Shown piece after piece: positions 43,801 through 51,656 of a stretch of DNA of 54,583 nucleotides. This DNA comes from Megasphaera paucivorans (GTDB taxonomy: Bacteria > Bacillota > Negativicutes > Veillonellales > Megasphaeraceae). The notes under the pieces are model-generated. The model did no database searches. It saw only the letters and a program-made list of their open reading frames with translations, and was not told the origin of the DNA. The stretch's first letter is position 1, and every line of letters starts with the position of its first letter. Both the position numbers and the translations under genes were made by a program. The stretch is from assembly GCF_900103535.1 (NCBI RefSeq), contig NZ_FNHQ01000018.1, forward strand, positions 1-54,583, in the 5' to 3' direction.

Positions 43801-44709
43801 TTATACACCGGTTCCATCAAAAGACGGAATAAACATCTTACTGGCAGACGCTTTTTCTTGAACAAACCCATCTTCAATGCCGCTATCAAAAAGATATTGC
43901 TCGGCTTTATTATATTCTCTATCCGTTAAAGACCGGTTGATTTTTGGATATTTATAAGCATTTCCACAAGGTGTGTATTGCCGCATAAGACTGAATAATA
44001 CTTGACCTTTTTTAAAATGAGAAGCTACCCAATCAATAATACGCTTCGTATTATCCAGACAATTTGGCAAGATCAAGTGACGGATGATAAGTCCTTTTTT
44101 TAATATACCTTGTGCATCAAGTTCATAAGGACCGACTTGTTCATACATTTGCAAAATTGCCTTTTCTGCTATTTCTGGATAGTTACTGGCCATACTATAA
44201 GTCGAACTGAGGGATGCATCTATATACTTAAAATCAGGAAGATATATTTGTATTTTACCTTGGAGAGCAGTAATGGTTTCCACTGTTTCATATCCGCCGC
44301 AATTGTAAACAACGGGAATTGGAATGGGGCTATCAAGGCTTTCTATAATTGCTCGTATATAAGGTGTCGGTGTTACTAAATTAATATTATGGGCCCCTTG
44401 GGCGATCAGTTCTTTATAAATCTGCCGTAAACGTTGTATCGTAATTTGTTTTCCTTGTTTGTCGGAGCGACTGATGTCTGCATTTTGACAAAAACAACAG
44501 CGTAAATTGCAGCCTGTAAAAAAAATAGTACCCGAACCTTTCGTGCCGCTGATACAAGGTTCTTCCCAGTAATGTAAAGCAGCTCGAGCAACAATGGGTT
44601 GTAAAGGACTATGACAGTAACCTGAAATAGCTTTTCCCGGTGCATTAGTTTCAGGACGGATGATATTGCAATGACGGGGACAGTCATTACAAGGGGATTG
44701 TGTATTCAT
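43801..44709 (-). CDS. Radical SAM protein, PflA-like
   Basis: The 302-residue product carries the radical SAM triad C67-C71-C74 in FTGCNLRCCFCQN. An extra N-terminal set, CNDCPRHC (Cys 7, 10 and 14) plus Cys 32, may bind a second cluster. VYNCGGYETVE is the second recognised strand. It belongs to the group annotated as PFL-activating-like proteins, whose targets are mostly unknown. ATG 44709 follows AGGAG. No glycyl-radical enzyme is adjacent. Its stop codon lies within the terminal repeat of the decayed IS. Confidence 0.85.
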   Translation of the reverse strand: MNTQSPCNDCPRHCNIIRPETNAPGKAISGYCHSPLQPIVARAALHYWEEPCISGTKGSGTIFFTGCNLRCCFCQNADISRSDKQGKQITIQRLRQIYKELIAQGAHNINLVTPTPYIRAIIESLDSPIPIPVVYNCGGYETVETITALQGKIQIYLPDFKYIDASLSSTYSMASNYPEIAEKAILQMYEQVGPYELDAQGILKKGLIIRHLILPNCLDNTKRIIDWVASHFKKGQVLFSLMRQYTPCGNAYKYPKINRSLTDREYNKAEQYLFDSGIEDGFVQEKASASKMFIPSFDGTGV

Positions 44710-44784
44710 GATTTTCTCCTTTTTATAATACAACGTTTATTTACAATTATTATAGCACGGCGGAGAAGAACAGAAAATAACATA

Positions 44785-44818
44785 AAAAAAGAGAATGGAG
44801 TTGACCATTCTCTTTTTT
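44785..44818 (-). terminator. Terminator after cstA
   Basis: AAAAAAGAGAATGG (44785-44798) pairs exactly with 44805-44818 across six bases. On the minus strand it follows the cstA stop by about 20 bases and ends in a T-run. Confidence 0.85.
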
Positions 44819-44835
44819 CTTATGGGTATAAAAAA

Positions 44836-46725
44836 TTATTTTGTTACTAATGTATCTGCTTCAAATTCTTTTACCGTAGCAGCATAATCTCCGCCAGCAG
44901 ATTCTTGTTCTTTTAAATGCTGCAATTCTTCAGCTTCATATTCCGCCTGCGTCTTATAATCAGGAGGAACTGTTTTGGAGAGTTCCATACATTTTTTGAG
45001 AGAGCCAATGCTGACAATGATGACTAAAATTGCCATAATAGCACTTACTGTAAACAGGAGCCATTCTCCTTTTGGCAAATAAATATTAAACATATTAAGA
45101 AAATCTGCCCAGAAGATAACCACTGTCAGGAAGGCCCATGGAATCGCCGTTACCCAAACATAGCGGGCTTTACCTATGCTGCAGATAACAACAGAGGAAA
45201 TGGCTAATGTGATAATTGCAAGTAATTGGTTGGAGACACCGAATATCGGCCAAATTGTAGATAAATTACCTTGCAGTACAATATACCCCCATGCACCGGA
45301 GATAAGAGCAGAAGCAATGACGGCACCCGGCATCCAGTGAGCATCACCGAATTTCGGCCATACGCGGCCAATTAATTCCTGCAGCATATAACGACCGACA
45401 CGAGTACCAGCATCAATGATTGTCATAATAAATAATGCTTCAAACATGATGCAGAAATGATACCAGTAATTCATCAACTGGTCTAGACCAGGGAGATTAG
45501 AGAAGATGAATGCCATGCCAACAGCCAAGGAAACCGCACCGCCGGGACGATGTGCAACATTTTCGCCAATCATTGCATTTAATTGAGGTAAATCCACTAC
45601 AGACATATTTAATGCTTTAAACGCTGCTTCAGAACTATTGATTGCGAAATAATCGGCAGGTACTAAGCTGGTGGCTGCAATTAAAGCCATCATGGCTACG
45701 AAAGATTCTGTTACCATTGCGCCATAACCGACAGGAAGTATAGAGCGTTCGTTCATAAGCATTTTAGGAGTTGTCCCGGTACTGATCATAGCATGGAAAC
45801 CAGAAACAGCACCACAGGCGATTGTAATGAAAACGTAAGGAAGCACCGGACCGGTAATAACAGGACCGCCGCCGGATACAAATTGAGTAAGGGCGGGCAT
45901 CTGAATCATAGGCCCAACTATAATAATACCAATAGCCAGAGCGCCGATAGTCCCGATCTTCATATAGGTAGATAAATAATCACGGGGTGCGAGGAGCAAC
46001 CATACAGGAAGAGCTGCGGCTACAAAGCCATAGATAATAAGTGCGATACCGATACCCGTAGGTCCGATTGTGAAAAGAGGAGCGATTGTAGGAGACGCTT
46101 GAACCGCTGGACCAACAACAACTGCCAGCAATGTCAAGACAACACCTATAATTGTGCCTTCTTTAATTTTTCCCGGGCGCAGGTATTGCATATAAACACC
46201 TATAAAAAGAGCAATAGGAATTGTCATTGCAATGGTAAATGTACCCCAAGCACTATCGTGAAGGGCATTAACGATAACAACAGCCATACCAGCCATAGCA
46301 AGAATGTTCAGGAATAGTACGGCAAAGCTTGTTGCGAGGCCTACTTTATCACCAATCTGAGACTTAGCAATTTCGGCGATAGATTTGCCGTCATAACGCA
46401 TCGAGCAGAACAGGATAACCATATCATGGACGGCACCAGCTAATACACCGCCGATGAGAATCCATAAAGCACCCGGTAAATACCCGAACTGGGCAGCGAT
46501 AACTGGCCCTACGAGAGGACCTGCGCCGGCGATGGCAGCAAAATGATGGCCAAATACTACATACTTGTTTGTAGGTACATAGTCGTGGCCGTCTTCAAAA
46601 CGGAACGCCGGTGTCACCTTGTATTGGTTGACGGTTAGAACTTTGGCGGCAATGAATGCGCCATAGAAACGGTACGCCAATACGAATACTAATGCACTAA
46701 TAATAACTAAAAACAGACCGTTCAT
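44836..46725 (-). CDS. cstA: CstA-family carbon starvation protein, peptide/pyruvate transporter
   Basis: The 629-residue membrane protein has about sixteen hydrophobic segments and the CstA marks FRFEDGHDYVPTNKYVVFGHHFAAIAGAGPLVGP near the N-terminus, then GALWILIGGVLAGAVHDM. CstA homologues import peptides or pyruvate at the inner membrane. Length is typical of the shorter Firmicute members. The charged C-terminal tail (about 45 residues) is cytosolic. It is transcribed alone, with a terminator behind it and an AT-rich 430-base spacer ahead of it. Confidence 0.95.
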   Translation of the reverse strand: MNGLFLVIISALVFVLAYRFYGAFIAAKVLTVNQYKVTPAFRFEDGHDYVPTNKYVVFGHHFAAIAGAGPLVGPVIAAQFGYLPGALWILIGGVLAGAVHDMVILFCSMRYDGKSIAEIAKSQIGDKVGLATSFAVLFLNILAMAGMAVVIVNALHDSAWGTFTIAMTIPIALFIGVYMQYLRPGKIKEGTIIGVVLTLLAVVVGPAVQASPTIAPLFTIGPTGIGIALIIYGFVAAALPVWLLLAPRDYLSTYMKIGTIGALAIGIIIVGPMIQMPALTQFVSGGGPVITGPVLPYVFITIACGAVSGFHAMISTGTTPKMLMNERSILPVGYGAMVTESFVAMMALIAATSLVPADYFAINSSEAAFKALNMSVVDLPQLNAMIGENVAHRPGGAVSLAVGMAFIFSNLPGLDQLMNYWYHFCIMFEALFIMTIIDAGTRVGRYMLQELIGRVWPKFGDAHWMPGAVIASALISGAWGYIVLQGNLSTIWPIFGVSNQLLAIITLAISSVVICSIGKARYVWVTAIPWAFLTVVIFWADFLNMFNIYLPKGEWLLFTVSAIMAILVIIVSIGSLKKCMELSKTVPPDYKTQAEYEAEELQHLKEQESAGGDYAATVKEFEADTLVTK

Positions 46726-47159
46726 ACAAAAACCTCCTTTTCAAAATTTGAAGCATACTAAACTAGAAATAAGTCCTTTAAATATACCCTGTATAAGCAT
46801 ATAGTATTACATAAAATCAAAAAATTCAAGAAAATAAAAGTAAAATAACATTAGAAACGCATTAAAAATGACAGCTAATAGTAATTCTATGCTTAAAATA
46901 CATAAGTATTACGTTTTACTATATAGATAATTGCGCATTAAGAAATAAAAAAAATATAAAATATTGCCAAAAAAATATAGTATATAGATTATTTTTACTA
47001 CTTAATAAAATAAAATATATTAAAAATATTTATTATTGTAAAGCAAACAACAGTGCAGCTGAAAATTATTTTTTCATAAATATGAAAGGATGAAATAGGC
47101 GCAGTTGATGATTGATGATATAATAATATCAAATGTAAAATAATGGGGAGGAACGTATT
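46726..47159. other. AT-rich intergenic spacer between cstA and the cobT-like gene
   Basis: The 434 bases between the divergent cstA and cobT-like genes hold no recognisable gene. No cobalamin riboswitch core was found. A TATAAT at 47119-47124, without a clear -35, lies about 36 bases before the cobT-like start and may be its promoter. GGGGAGG at 47144-47150 is the ribosome binding site. The left half must hold the cstA promoter, but no good consensus pair was seen. Confidence 0.5.
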
Positions 47160-48161
47160 ATGCATACGGTGCTGGAAGAACTCGTCAATCAGATTGAGCC
47201 GCTGCAGACATCTGTTATGGCTCAATGTCATAAAAAGTTAGAGGCACTGCCGGATAAAACGGATCCGGCGTTGTGTTTTTTAGCAGAGCGGATTGTGGGG
47301 ATTCAAGGAACAATTCATCCAAAAAAATTAAAGAAGGCTGTAGTTGTTTTTGCGGCAGATCATGCGGTAGACGGCGGCGAGAACATAACTAAAGGAAAAA
47401 ACAGTGAAGCAGAAGCACGGCAGGTAGCTAAAGGAACAGGCGCTGTTAATAAAATAGCGCATCGGATTGGTGCAGGTGTTTTATTGGTGGATATGGGATT
47501 ACAGCAGGATATTCCCGAAACAGAAGGAGTACAAATCTGTAAAGTCAGACATGGAAGCCGTTTTTTTGGCATCGGAGCAGCTATGACCAAGGAGGAAATG
47601 ACGGATGCCTTGCTTTGCGGGGTGGCATTAGCGCAGCAATTAGCTGATGAAGGATATACGGCAATCGGTCTTGGAAATATAGGAGAACGAGGACTGCTTA
47701 CTGCCCTTGTTATAACGGCTGCATTTTTTCGGGATAAGATGAATGAACTGCCTGAAACCGTAGACGCACAGGATAAGATAACTCAATTAGGTGCCATGCT
47801 GGATAAACATGGTTTAAATCGGAAGAACCCAATCCAGTTGCTGCGCTGTGCCGGCAGTCCGGATATTGCTGCGATGGTTGGCTTTATTTTATCGGCGGCC
47901 CAGCGGCGGCTGATTATTGTATTTGATAATGCGATTACCGGTACGGCAGTTTTATTAGCACATACCTTATGTTCCGGTGTGGATGCGTATGTATATCCAT
48001 CCGCTCGGTATGCAGAACCGGTACACCAGATGCAAATGAAAAAGTTAGGACTTACTCCGTTTTTACAGTATGATGTCATGGGCGACCAAGGGACTGGTTC
48101 TGCATTGGGGTTATCCGTGCTGGATGCAGTAATTGAAATGATGGAAGAGAAGATATCGTAA
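47160..48161 (+). CDS. CobT-like phosphoribosyltransferase (divergent)
   Basis: The 333-residue product matches the CobT family (nicotinate mononucleotide:dimethylbenzimidazole phosphoribosyltransferase) in FAADHAVDGG, GTGAVNKIAHRIGAGVLLVDMGL and LLRCAGSPDIAAMVGFILSAA. Two places differ from classical CobT. The GEMGIGNTT loop is replaced by AIGLGNIGERG (residues 168-178), losing its Glu. The C-terminal GEGTGA is GDQGTGS (308-314), with Gln in place of the catalytic Glu. So the annotated lower-ligand reaction may not apply. It is 37 bases before a larC-type gene and shares no operon with other cobalamin genes here. Confidence 0.8.
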   Translation: MHTVLEELVNQIEPLQTSVMAQCHKKLEALPDKTDPALCFLAERIVGIQGTIHPKKLKKAVVVFAADHAVDGGENITKGKNSEAEARQVAKGTGAVNKIAHRIGAGVLLVDMGLQQDIPETEGVQICKVRHGSRFFGIGAAMTKEEMTDALLCGVALAQQLADEGYTAIGLGNIGERGLLTALVITAAFFRDKMNELPETVDAQDKITQLGAMLDKHGLNRKNPIQLLRCAGSPDIAAMVGFILSAAQRRLIIVFDNAITGTAVLLAHTLCSGVDAYVYPSARYAEPVHQMQMKKLGLTPFLQYDVMGDQGTGSALGLSVLDAVIEMMEEKIS

Positions 48162-48198
48162 TTTAGTATTTAATTACATAATAAGAATGGAGCAGCAT

Positions 48199-49020
48199 AT
48201 GAAAACATTATATTTAGATTGTTTTTCGGGAATTAGCGGCAACATGTTTATTGGCATGTTATTACATGCGGGAGTTTCTTTTGAAGAAATGCGTTCAATG
48301 ATGGAAGGACTGCATTTAGACGGATATTCGCTTATTTGTAAAACTGTATCTAAATTAGGAATCCAAGCAGTATATTATAATGTATTATTGACGAATGAAC
48401 AGACGCATGAAGAAACAGAACATGATGCACATGAACATCATCACCATCATAAAAATAACCATCTGGTAATAGATGCTGGCGGACATCACCATCATCACGC
48501 GCACAGAGGATTGGCTGAAATTACAAAAATCATTCAGGATTCAGCGCTTACGGATACGATTAAAGAAAAAAGCTTAGCAGTATTTGCGGTGTTAGCTGCT
48601 GCGGAGGCTAAGGTACATGGTGTACCTGTGGAAGAAATACATTTTCATGAAGTCGGAGCTGTTGATTGTATTCTTGATATTGTGGGGACTGTTTGGGCAT
48701 TGGATTATTTAGGTATTGAACAAATAGGCGTTTCGCCGCTTCATGTAGGCAGCGGTTTTGTTCAGTGTGCGCATGGAATTATGCCGATTCCGGCACCAGC
48801 CTCTGCAGAACTTTTGACGGGTATTCCGTACTATTCTACAGATGTTTGCGGTGAGTTAGTTACGCCTACGGGAGCAGCATTGGTTAAAACATTAGCGGCA
48901 TATATAGGACCTCGGCCAAAATCTTTTGTTCATTCCTGTATTGCATATGGTGCAGGAACTAAAAATTTGTCAATACCAAATGTTGTTCGAGGGTTTATTG
49001 GGCAAGCGGAAAAATTTTAA
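48199..49020 (+). CDS. larC: LarC-type nickel insertion protein, N-terminal (LarC1) half only
   Basis: LarC inserts nickel into the pincer cofactor of lactate racemase. The 273-residue product matches the LarC1 half: LYLDCFSGISGNM at the start, two His-rich stretches (HEHHHHHKNNH and GGHHHHHAHRG, about residues 79-108), IHFHEVGAVDCILDIVG, and a closing YGAGTKNLSIPNVVRGF. The family's usual SGD near the start is SGN here. The LarC2 half does not follow: the DNA after 49020 enters the tRNA cluster, so no frameshift product is possible. Start at ATG 48199, after GGAG. Lactate racemase genes are not in the window. Confidence 0.8.
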   Translation: MKTLYLDCFSGISGNMFIGMLLHAGVSFEEMRSMMEGLHLDGYSLICKTVSKLGIQAVYYNVLLTNEQTHEETEHDAHEHHHHHKNNHLVIDAGGHHHHHAHRGLAEITKIIQDSALTDTIKEKSLAVFAVLAAAEAKVHGVPVEEIHFHEVGAVDCILDIVGTVWALDYLGIEQIGVSPLHVGSGFVQCAHGIMPIPAPASAELLTGIPYYSTDVCGELVTPTGAALVKTLAAYIGPRPKSFVHSCIAYGAGTKNLSIPNVVRGFIGQAEKF

Positions 49021-49170
49021 AAAGTGGGTTGGACGGAATTTTCTGCCCGGTTCAAGTTATAGGGTTGACATAATATGTGAAATTTGATATTATATTAAAG
49101 CATTCAATTGAGAAGTTGAATTTATGGTATTGACATCGCCATCTATTGATGATAAAATAGCTTTTGTCAT

Positions 49171-49245
49171 GCGGAAGTAGCTCAGTGGTAGAGCACCACC
49201 TTGCCAAGGTGGGGGTCGCGAGTTCGAGCCTCGTTTTCCGCTCCA
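49171..49245 (+). tRNA. tRNA-Gly (GCC)
   Basis: A complete cloverleaf: acceptor GCGGAAG pairs with TTTTCCGC, D-arm GCTCAGTGGTAGAGC, anticodon GCC in a CCACCTTGCCAAGGTGG stem-loop, GTTCGAG T-arm and an encoded CCA. It is the first of six tRNA genes in a row; the anticodon reads GGC and GGU. Confidence 0.96.
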
Positions 49246-49282
49246 TATTTTCTTGAAAATATCGGATAACATATTTTCACAT

Positions 49283-49358
49283 TCCTCGATAGCTCAGTTG
49301 GTAGAGCAATCGGCTGTTAACCGATTTGTCGTAGGTTCGAGTCCTACTCGGGGAGCCA
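49283..49358 (+). tRNA. tRNA-Asn (GTT)
   Basis: Acceptor TCCTCGA pairs with TCGGGGA. The anticodon stem-loop ATCGGCTGTTAACCGAT carries GTT, with a GTTCGAG T-arm and an encoded CCA. Reads AAC and AAU. Confidence 0.96.
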
Positions 49359-49361
49359 TGT

Positions 49362-49435
49362 AGGGGTATCGCCAAGCGGTAAGGCAACGGACTCTGACTC
49401 CGTCATCGTTGGTTCGAATCCAGCTACCCCTGCCA
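49362..49435 (+). tRNA. tRNA-Gln (CTG)
   Basis: Acceptor AGGGGTA pairs with TACCCCT, and ACGGACTCTGACTCCGT shows anticodon CTG. An encoded CCA ends it. CTG reads CAG only; a TTG isoacceptor for CAA must lie elsewhere in the genome. Confidence 0.93.
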
Positions 49436-49444
49436 TTTTTTTAT

Positions 49445-49520
49445 GATCCACTAGCTCAGTCGGTAGAGCACCTGACTTTTAATCAGGGTGTCCCGAGTTC
49501 GAATCTCGGGTGGATCACCA
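49445..49520 (+). tRNA. tRNA-Lys (TTT)
   Basis: Acceptor GATCCAC pairs with GTGGATC, anticodon stem-loop CCTGACTTTTAATCAGG shows TTT, and CCA is encoded. Reads AAA and AAG. Confidence 0.96.
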
Positions 49521-49540
49521 TGTATTTCCATATTTATTAT

Positions 49541-49615
49541 GGCCCCTTGGTCAAGTGGTTAAGACACCGCCCTTTCACGGCGTGAACGTGGGTTCAAATC
49601 CCGCAGGGGTCACCA
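49541..49615 (+). tRNA. tRNA-Glu (TTC)
   Basis: Acceptor GGCCCCT pairs with AGGGGTC, anticodon stem-loop CCGCCCTTTCACGGCG shows TTC, and CCA is encoded. Reads GAA and GAG. Confidence 0.96.
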
Positions 49616-49621
49616 TTATAT

Positions 49622-49697
49622 GGGCGATTAGCTCAGCTGGGAGAGCGCCTGCCTTACAAGCAGGATGTCAGCGGTTCAAGCCCGTTATCGCCCACCA
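49622..49697 (+). tRNA. tRNA-Val (TAC)
   Basis: Acceptor GGGCGAT pairs with ATCGCCC, anticodon stem-loop CCTGCCTTACAAGCAGG shows TAC, and CCA is encoded. It is the last tRNA of the cluster and is followed at once by a terminator. Confidence 0.96.
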
Positions 49698-49727
49698 AAA
49701 AAGAATCTGCACAAGCAGGTTCTTTTT
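49698..49727 (+). terminator. Terminator of the tRNA cluster
   Basis: AAAAAGAATCTGC (49698-49710) pairs with GCAGGTTCTTTTT (49715-49727, one G-T pair) across four bases, ending in a T-run directly after the last CCA. Confidence 0.9.
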
Positions 49728-49926
49728 ATTTTGAACAAGTATATTTAAATGGGACACTTGATTATTCTGAATGTTCTGAAATTGACCCTATGCCATACTG
49801 GCATACTTGCTATAAAAGTTTTATTTCAAAATATTGTTTTATTCATAAGAAAAATGTATTATAATAAAAGTTAGCTTAAATGGAAATATTTCTAAGTTTC
49901 CTAATATATTTAAGGAGTGGTAATGA

Positions 49927-50967
49927 ATGGGTAGATTTACTGATGATTTGAAAAGTCGTGTTGCTAAAGCCCAGAAGAAAATCGTTCTTCCGGAAACCAA
50001 CAGCCGTCGTGTCCTGAAAGCCGCAGAACGTGTTTTGGCAGAAGGCTTTGCTAAAATTATTCTTGTAGGAAATTTAGAACAGATAAAAAAAGATGCTGCT
50101 AAATTCCAAATCGATTTAACTGGGGTTGAAGTTATCGATCCAGCTACATACCCTCGTCTTGATCAATTTGCCGCATATCTTGCGGAACGCCGTAAGAAAA
50201 AAGGAATGACAATTGAACAGGCAAAGGATATTTTGCTTCACAATAATACTTTTTTTGGCGCTGCTTTGGTAGCGTTTGATGTAGCTGATGGTATGGTTTC
50301 CGGTGCTGCTACAACTTCTGCTGAAGTTATTCGTGCAGGGTTGCAGGTCATTGGTCCCCGTCCGGGAAATAAAACGGTATCCAGTGCATTTATTTTAATT
50401 ACAAATACTCCGCAATATGGTGATAATGGTATTTTGGTTTTGGGCGATTGCGGTGTTATTCCTGAACCAACGGCGGAACAACTTGCCGATATTGCTTGTA
50501 TTTGTGTAGAACGTGCACGCACAACGGTTCAGATTCTTGATCCTAAGGTTGCTTTCTTGTCCTATTCTACAAAGGGCAGCGGTTCTGGAGATTCTGTTGA
50601 AAAAGTACGTAAAGCTGTAGAAATCTTGAAAGAACGTAATGTTGATTTTGATTTTGACGGCGAAATGCAAGCGGACGCTGCATTAGTTCCAGATGTTGGT
50701 GAAGGGAAGGCTCCGGGTTCTAAAGTTGCCGGACATGCGAATGTTCTTATTTTCCCAAGTCTTGATGCAGCTAACATTGGATATAAGATGGTTCAGCGGT
50801 TTGCTAATGCTACGGCTCTGGGGCCATTGGTACAAGGCTTGGCCAAACCGATCCTTGATTTATCCCGCGGTTGCTCTTCTGATGATGTTGCTGATGTTGT
50901 AGCAGTATGCTGCAGTGATGCGATTTCAACAGAAATTTTTTACAAGACGCATCAAGAAGATAAATAA
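49927..50967 (+). CDS. pta: Phosphate acetyltransferase
   Basis: Pta interconverts acetyl-CoA and acetyl phosphate, feeding ATP formation with acetate kinase. The 346-residue product is the short single-domain form. It contains IVLPETNSRRVLKAAER, VSGAATTSAEVIRAGLQVIG (the family signature) and SYSTKGSGSGDSVEKVR, and ends near GLAKPILDLSRGCS with the conserved Asp and Arg. No ack gene is in view. AGGAG stands nine bases before the ATG, and a terminator follows. Confidence 0.97.
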   Translation: MGRFTDDLKSRVAKAQKKIVLPETNSRRVLKAAERVLAEGFAKIILVGNLEQIKKDAAKFQIDLTGVEVIDPATYPRLDQFAAYLAERRKKKGMTIEQAKDILLHNNTFFGAALVAFDVADGMVSGAATTSAEVIRAGLQVIGPRPGNKTVSSAFILITNTPQYGDNGILVLGDCGVIPEPTAEQLADIACICVERARTTVQILDPKVAFLSYSTKGSGSGDSVEKVRKAVEILKERNVDFDFDGEMQADAALVPDVGEGKAPGSKVAGHANVLIFPSLDAANIGYKMVQRFANATALGPLVQGLAKPILDLSRGCSSDDVADVVAVCCSDAISTEIFYKTHQEDK

Positions 50968-50981
50968 TATAACTGAATAAT

Positions 50982-51017
50982 AAAAACAGTCATCTGGTTA
51001 ACAGATGACTGTTTTTT
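50982..51017. terminator. Bidirectional terminator between pta and the membrane protein
   Basis: AAAAACAGTCATCTG pairs with CAGATGACTGTTTTT across a short loop. A-rich and T-rich flanks on both sides suit both converging genes. Confidence 0.88.
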
Positions 51018-51048
51018 ACGTTGCGTTATGTAATTGAAAAATAAAGAC

Positions 51049-51489
51049 TTACCGAAAACGCTGACGTTTATTTCCTACGACCATGTAGCGGCTGGCACTT
51101 TTGTATACCATATACGTAAAAAAGAAAAAGCCAAAAAGAAATACAAGGGCATATTCTTGTGTAAGCGGTTCATCTTGTACGTAATAATAAGCACAGACAA
51201 GTGTTAGTATAAGACTGGCATACATAGAAATAGTGATACAAGCAGTACGCTGTCCACGATCACGCATACGATAAAAATTCCTGAACTTTATATACAATCC
51301 AATGGTAGATAAAATAAGGATTGTTGTGATTCCCGCAATAAAGACCATATCCATTTGCAAATAAAAAGAAATCAAGAGGATGACCATAAGCATCATGGTC
51401 CAAAGAAAAATAAATTTTTGACGCGTTAAGTCAATCTTTTCTTCTTCAGCAAAAGGGTTATGCCGTTTACGATTCCGTTCTTTTACCAT
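51049..51489 (-). CDS. Small membrane protein of unknown function
   Basis: The 146-residue protein has a charged N-terminal stretch of about 25 residues, then four hydrophobic segments (about residues 28-44, 47-66, 84-104 and 113-130), and ends in a basic tail (GNKRQRFR). I do not recognise a family. It is transcribed alone, converging on pta and diverging from the FAD protein. The ATG at 51489 follows AAAGGAGA, so it looks like a real gene. Confidence 0.6.
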   Translation of the reverse strand: MVKERNRKRHNPFAEEEKIDLTRQKFIFLWTMMLMVILLISFYLQMDMVFIAGITTILILSTIGLYIKFRNFYRMRDRGQRTACITISMYASLILTLVCAYYYVQDEPLTQEYALVFLFGFFFFTYMVYKSASRYMVVGNKRQRFR

Positions 51490-51572
51490 TATGACTCTCC
51501 TTTCCTTTAAGCAGATAATGCTATATTATTATAGCATATTTTTTGATTTGACAAGTCAACTTATTTTATGAT

Positions 51573-51587
51573 ATCCTAAATTAGGAT
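51573..51587. promoter_or_regulatory. Perfect 7-1-7 palindrome between divergent genes
   Basis: ATCCTAAATTAGGAT is a perfect dyad about 20 bases after a TTGACA (51548-51553), in the spacer shared by the small membrane protein and the FAD protein genes. Its size and place suit a repressor site. The regulator is unknown. Confidence 0.4.
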
Positions 51588-51605
51588 AATTAAATAAGTT
51601 AAATC

Positions 51606-51636
51606 AGCCCAATCGGTATCCCGTTTGGGCTTTTGT
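51606..51636 (+). terminator. Short terminator-like hairpin before the FAD protein gene
   Basis: AGCCCAA pairs with TTTGGGCT across about eleven bases and is followed by TTTTG, only some 20 bases before the FAD protein start. It may end an upstream transcript or act as a leader attenuator. Confidence 0.45.
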
Positions 51637-51656
51637 CATGGAAGGAGCGGTTCGTT

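Larger units (their letters stand above)
42391..43802 (-). mobile_element. Decayed IS3-family (IS150-like) insertion sequence
   Basis: Perfect 14-base inverted repeats (AAAAAAGACACTGA at 42391-42404, its complement at 43789-43802) flank the remnant. An IS end TGTACTGACC lies at 43784-43775 on the minus strand, followed by MAKYSTEFKQK. The same end and start occur in the fresh copy at 54481. Inside, both transposase frames are riddled with stops and shifts. The outer repeat touches the stop codon of the radical SAM gene, and a hairpin at 42434-42467 near the other end may terminate the DUF445 transcript. Confidence 0.8.

Noticed and set aside
46726-47159. Possible cobalamin riboswitch before the cobT-like gene
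   Set aside because: No B12-box-like GCCACTG segment or long structured leader was found on either strand.
49510-49734. 74-codon frame across the tRNA cluster
   Set aside because: It runs through tRNA-Glu and tRNA-Val on the same strand.
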